Shown piece after piece: positions 61,613 to 64,000 of a DNA stretch of 64,000 bases. This DNA is from Stigmatella aurantiaca DW4/3-1 (GTDB lineage: Bacteria; Myxococcota; Myxococcia; Myxococcales; Myxococcaceae). Position 1 is the first letter of the stretch; each line of letters starts with the position of its first letter. The position numbers were made by a program, and so were the translations under genes. Location: contig NC_014623.1 in assembly GCF_000165485.1 (NCBI RefSeq), forward strand, positions 5,474,893 through 5,538,892. Reading direction: 5' to 3'. The notes under the pieces were generated by a model, which was given only the letters and a program-made list of their open reading frames with translations, ran no database searches and was not told where the DNA came from.

Positions 61613-62910
61613 CAGCTCTTCCGCTGCGCCGGGGTGCTCCCGAGCAAACGGTCCTCAAGGGTGGCAATCCGCGAAAAGAAGCCCAGGAAAGGCCGCGCGA
61701 TGAAGCTCCACTGGAAGCTGTCCAGCCAGAAGAGCCGCGAGGCGGCCAGGTACAGCGATTGCCGGACCCCCACCGGCAACAGGCGCTCCCAGTTCGAACG
61801 CCGCCGCAGGCGGACATCCGTCCCCACGAGCGGGTTGTCCTGAAAGTCCTGAATGAGCGAAGAGGAGCGCAGGAACTGCCACGTCCTCAGTCCAGCATGC
61901 GCGCACAGGTGAACCAGGGCGAGCGTGTGCCACCCGAGGCTGATCTCCACGTACAGCAGGCCGAGCTGCGCCATCGTCGCATACGCCAACGAGGTCTTCG
62001 CGTCGGGGCGCGTGTGCCCCACGAGCGTGGCGAAGATCGCCGTCAAGAGGCCCACCCCCGCCATCGCCACGCGCACCCCGGGGTGCGCCATCCACAGCGC
62101 GCTCGTGCGCAACAGCAGCAGCGGCCCCAGGTGGACGGAGAGCGCGCCATAGAAGATGGCGCTCGAGGAGGCCGGGCCCTCCATGGCGCGGTGGAGCCAC
62201 GGCGACATGGGCAGCTGGGCGGACTTGGCCAGCGTGGCGAACAGCAGCACCAGCGCCACCCCCGCCGCCGTGGGCACCGCCGCGTTCTCCGCGAAGTGGG
62301 AGAACGTTGGGCTGGGCAGCGCGTGGTGGATCCACATCGCCGCGCCGAGCAGCCCCAGATCGCACACGCGGTAGTAGATGAGGGCGCGCAGGCTGTTCTG
62401 GTAGCTGCGCGGGTTGCGCCGGAAGAAGGCGATCAGCATCACCGACGACACCCCCACCAGCTCCCAGCCCAGGTAGAGCACATCGATGTTCCCCGCCAGC
62501 GTCACCGTCGTGAGGGCGAAGGCCAGCAACGTCACCAGGAACCAGTAGCGCTGCGAGCCAGGCTCCCGGTGGAACGACGGCCGGGAGAAGCGCACGATGA
62601 CCGGGTAGATGAGGGCCACGAGGGCCAGGTACGTGACCGACAACCGGTCGATGAGCAGCACCACCCGCCACTCGTAGCCATGCGTCACGAGCAGCGGCGG
62701 CGTTCCCACCTCCACCAGCCGGGCGGGCTCCCGGAGAAACAGGAGCACCAGGCCAACGGTGGCGATGAGCAACCCCATGGCGTGGGCCACGGCGAGCCGT
62801 TGGGTGAGCCGCTCCGGAAGCCGGCGCCCGGACAGTTGGGCAAGCCCCAGCACCGCGGGAATCAGCAGCGCCCAGGCAAAGGTGAGCAGGGAGACAATCT
62901 GGAGGTTCAC
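61612..62910 (-). CDS. dabB: DabB-type proton-channel subunit (NuoL-like)
   Basis: 432 aa from GTG 62910, set by overlap with the dabA stop (GTGA). About 13 membrane helices. Motifs are WRVVLLIDRLSVTYLALVAL (E/R region), SFHREPGSQRYWFL, GWELVGVSSVMLIAFFRRNP (as in NuoL GWEGVGLCSYLLI), FATLAKSAQLPMSPWLHRAM (key Lys and LPMxxWL) and KTSLAYATMAQLGLLYVE. DabB pairs with DabA to accumulate inorganic carbon using ion gradient energy. In a heterotroph it would support carboxylation reactions or growth at low CO2. Confidence 0.9.
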   Translation of the reverse strand: MNLQIVSLLTFAWALLIPAVLGLAQLSGRRLPERLTQRLAVAHAMGLLIATVGLVLLFLREPARLVEVGTPPLLVTHGYEWRVVLLIDRLSVTYLALVALIYPVIVRFSRPSFHREPGSQRYWFLVTLLAFALTTVTLAGNIDVLYLGWELVGVSSVMLIAFFRRNPRSYQNSLRALIYYRVCDLGLLGAAMWIHHALPSPTFSHFAENAAVPTAAGVALVLLFATLAKSAQLPMSPWLHRAMEGPASSSAIFYGALSVHLGPLLLLRTSALWMAHPGVRVAMAGVGLLTAIFATLVGHTRPDAKTSLAYATMAQLGLLYVEISLGWHTLALVHLCAHAGLRTWQFLRSSSLIQDFQDNPLVGTDVRLRRRSNWERLLPVGVRQSLYLAASRLFWLDSFQWSFIARPFLGFFSRIATLEDRLLGSTPAQRKS

Positions 62911-64000
62911 GCGTACACCTCGGCCGGCCGGTCGTGACGAAGGTCGAGGATGGGAGGCAGGGCCGTGGACTTCGCCTCCCGAAATTCCCGCCACAGCTCG
63001 CGCCAGGGCACGAAGTTCTTTCCGTCCCAGAGTTCGAGGGCGCGGGTGGATGGATCGACCCGCCCCAGCCGCATCCACTGGCCTTGCACCATGCGGCGCA
63101 TGCGCGGATGGGTTTCGATCAGGTTCCGCAGATCCTTCTCGGCCGCCTCGACGAGCACGAGGATGCGCATGGGCTCATGCAGCTCGACCATCTGCCGGGC
63201 CAGACCGATGCGCAGGTCACTCTTGGAGCCGGTGAGTACGCCCAAGAGCGACACGACGTTCAGCGGCAGCTTGGAGCCCGCGCCGAACCCCTCGTTGTCC
63301 ACGCGCGAGAAGTAGTAGTCCATGGCGATGTTCACCGCCACGGGGACCGTGCCGAGGATGGCCGACCGCATCTGCGCCCCGCCCTGATCCTGCGTCGGAT
63401 CATAGGACACGAGGAACGAGCGGCGATCGAGGAACCGCTGTGCCGTCAGCTCCCGCCGGCCGACAATGCAGGCCGCGACGCGGTTGTGGCCGTACTCGGG
63501 CCGCGGCTGGGAGAGATCGTGCCCGCGGTCGAGCACGTGCTGCGCCGCCGCCTCCGCCCCCGCCCGGGGGCCCTGGCCGAAGCGCTGGCAGCGCTCCACG
63601 GCGTTCATTCGGCAGGCGCGCCCCATCCGCGCCTCCAGCTCCGCCACGTCCGCCAAGCGCTCCGCCGGGAGCCGGTCCCGGTCGAGCACCTCGACGGCGT
63701 CCAGGCTGGTGTCGTGGTAGCAGGGCACGAAGAGCGTGGTGGCCGGAATCTGCAACCCCCGCGCGGCCAGCCGCTCGCGGACCTCGGGGCGGTTGGCCAT
63801 CAGCGCGAACGCCCGGGCATTGGGCTCGCCCGGGTTGCCCGAGCACGCACCACAGCCATACGCCTGGCGGAACGGGTTGTTCGTGTTCGTCGAGCCATGG
63901 GCCACCACCGCCACCACCGGGGCGAACGCGCGCGTCAGACCAATCGTCCGCAGGGCGCCCTCGACGATGTTGGCCTGCTCATCCAGCGAGTAGCCACCTT
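62907..64000 (-). CDS. dabA: DabA (DUF2309) inorganic-carbon uptake subunit, 5' end outside window
   Basis: The reading frame is open to the window edge (363 residues visible). The visible part includes GGYSLDEQANIVEGALRTIG and HGSTNTNNPFRQAYGCGACS, holding the zinc-site His and Cys (equivalent to the second half of the beta-carbonic-anhydrase-like site); the other ligands lie upstream outside the window. Later features are CIVGRRELTAQRFLDRRSFL, YDPTQDQGGAQMRSAI and IAMDYYFSRVDNEGFGAGSK. Known DabA binds zinc and interconverts CO2 and bicarbonate together with DabB. The stop overlaps dabB (GTGA), so they are made together. Confidence 0.93.
   Translation of the reverse strand, partial: GGYSLDEQANIVEGALRTIGLTRAFAPVVAVVAHGSTNTNNPFRQAYGCGACSGNPGEPNARAFALMANRPEVRERLAARGLQIPATTLFVPCYHDTSLDAVEVLDRDRLPAERLADVAELEARMGRACRMNAVERCQRFGQGPRAGAEAAAQHVLDRGHDLSQPRPEYGHNRVAACIVGRRELTAQRFLDRRSFLVSYDPTQDQGGAQMRSAILGTVPVAVNIAMDYYFSRVDNEGFGAGSKLPLNVVSLLGVLTGSKSDLRIGLARQMVELHEPMRILVLVEAAEKDLRNLIETHPRMRRMVQGQWMRLGRVDPSTRALELWDGKNFVPWRELWREFREAKSTALPPILDLRHDRPAEVYA

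Overview
The window is about 70% GC, with almost every third codon position G or C. It carries many lipoproteins, Ala/Pro-rich tails, FHA-domain signalling proteins, several sigma-54 activators, and GYF/AgmX-PglI, CAP, golvesin-type and DabA/DabB proteins. Together these point to a myxobacterium, most likely suborder Cystobacterineae (Stigmatella/Archangium/Cystobacter-like); the genus is an inference. I see no rRNA, tRNA, CRISPR array, insertion sequence or prophage. The window looks like chromosomal backbone with some accessory pieces.

Layout. 1-4774 (+): membrane protein (cut by the window edge), FHA-GAF-sigma-54 activator and two lipoproteins, tightly coupled. 4839-10146 (-): NTF2-like protein, two membrane/TPR proteins, an outer-membrane barrel with a newly noticed coupled 51-aa gene, and mutL. 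10265-12976 (+): SDR epimerase and PlsC-type acyltransferase. 13038-16613 (-): FHA-GGDEF cyclase and a large lipoprotein. 16725-21176: DciA-like and CAP genes, a small Cys protein and a lytic transglycosylase. 21189-22865 (-): cmk and accA. 22976-30000: TPR protein, tandem ArsA ATPase, an NtrC regulator with a degenerate kinase, dCMP deaminase and a serine protease. 30076-35552: prkA, a short Hsp70 and clpX. 35750-40687: GYF/AgmX protein, truA, a 54-aa ribbon-helix-helix protein, larE and a cysC-like gene.

40867-42860 (-) is the most distinctive locus. It is a four-gene overlapping operon for a ThiF/MoeB-type E1, a MoaD-like ubiquitin-fold protein ending in Gly-Gly, a second E1-like protein that has lost its ATP-site residues, and a JAMM isopeptidase/protease. 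The active E1 plus pseudo-E1 layout resembles eukaryotic heterodimeric E1 enzymes.

42986-45544 holds a lipoprotein and a NarL-type two-component pair. 45635-46885 is a GntR-type protein with an out-of-phase tail. 46961-52565 is a complete fructose PTS operon (EIIA-HPr-EI, 1-phosphofructokinase, EIIB'BC) closed by a strong terminator. 52637-56895 (-) holds a three-module amidase behind a candidate sigma-54 promoter with a perfect 24-bp palindrome, then tesB and two secreted proteins. 57108-60496 (+) is a kinase/NtrC pair followed by a single-domain receiver with its own candidate sigma-54 promoter. 60548-64000 (-) is a dabA-dabB inorganic-carbon uptake operon with an extra antiporter-like third gene; dabA runs off the window.

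Promoters, terminators and operators were found by eye and are less certain than the genes.
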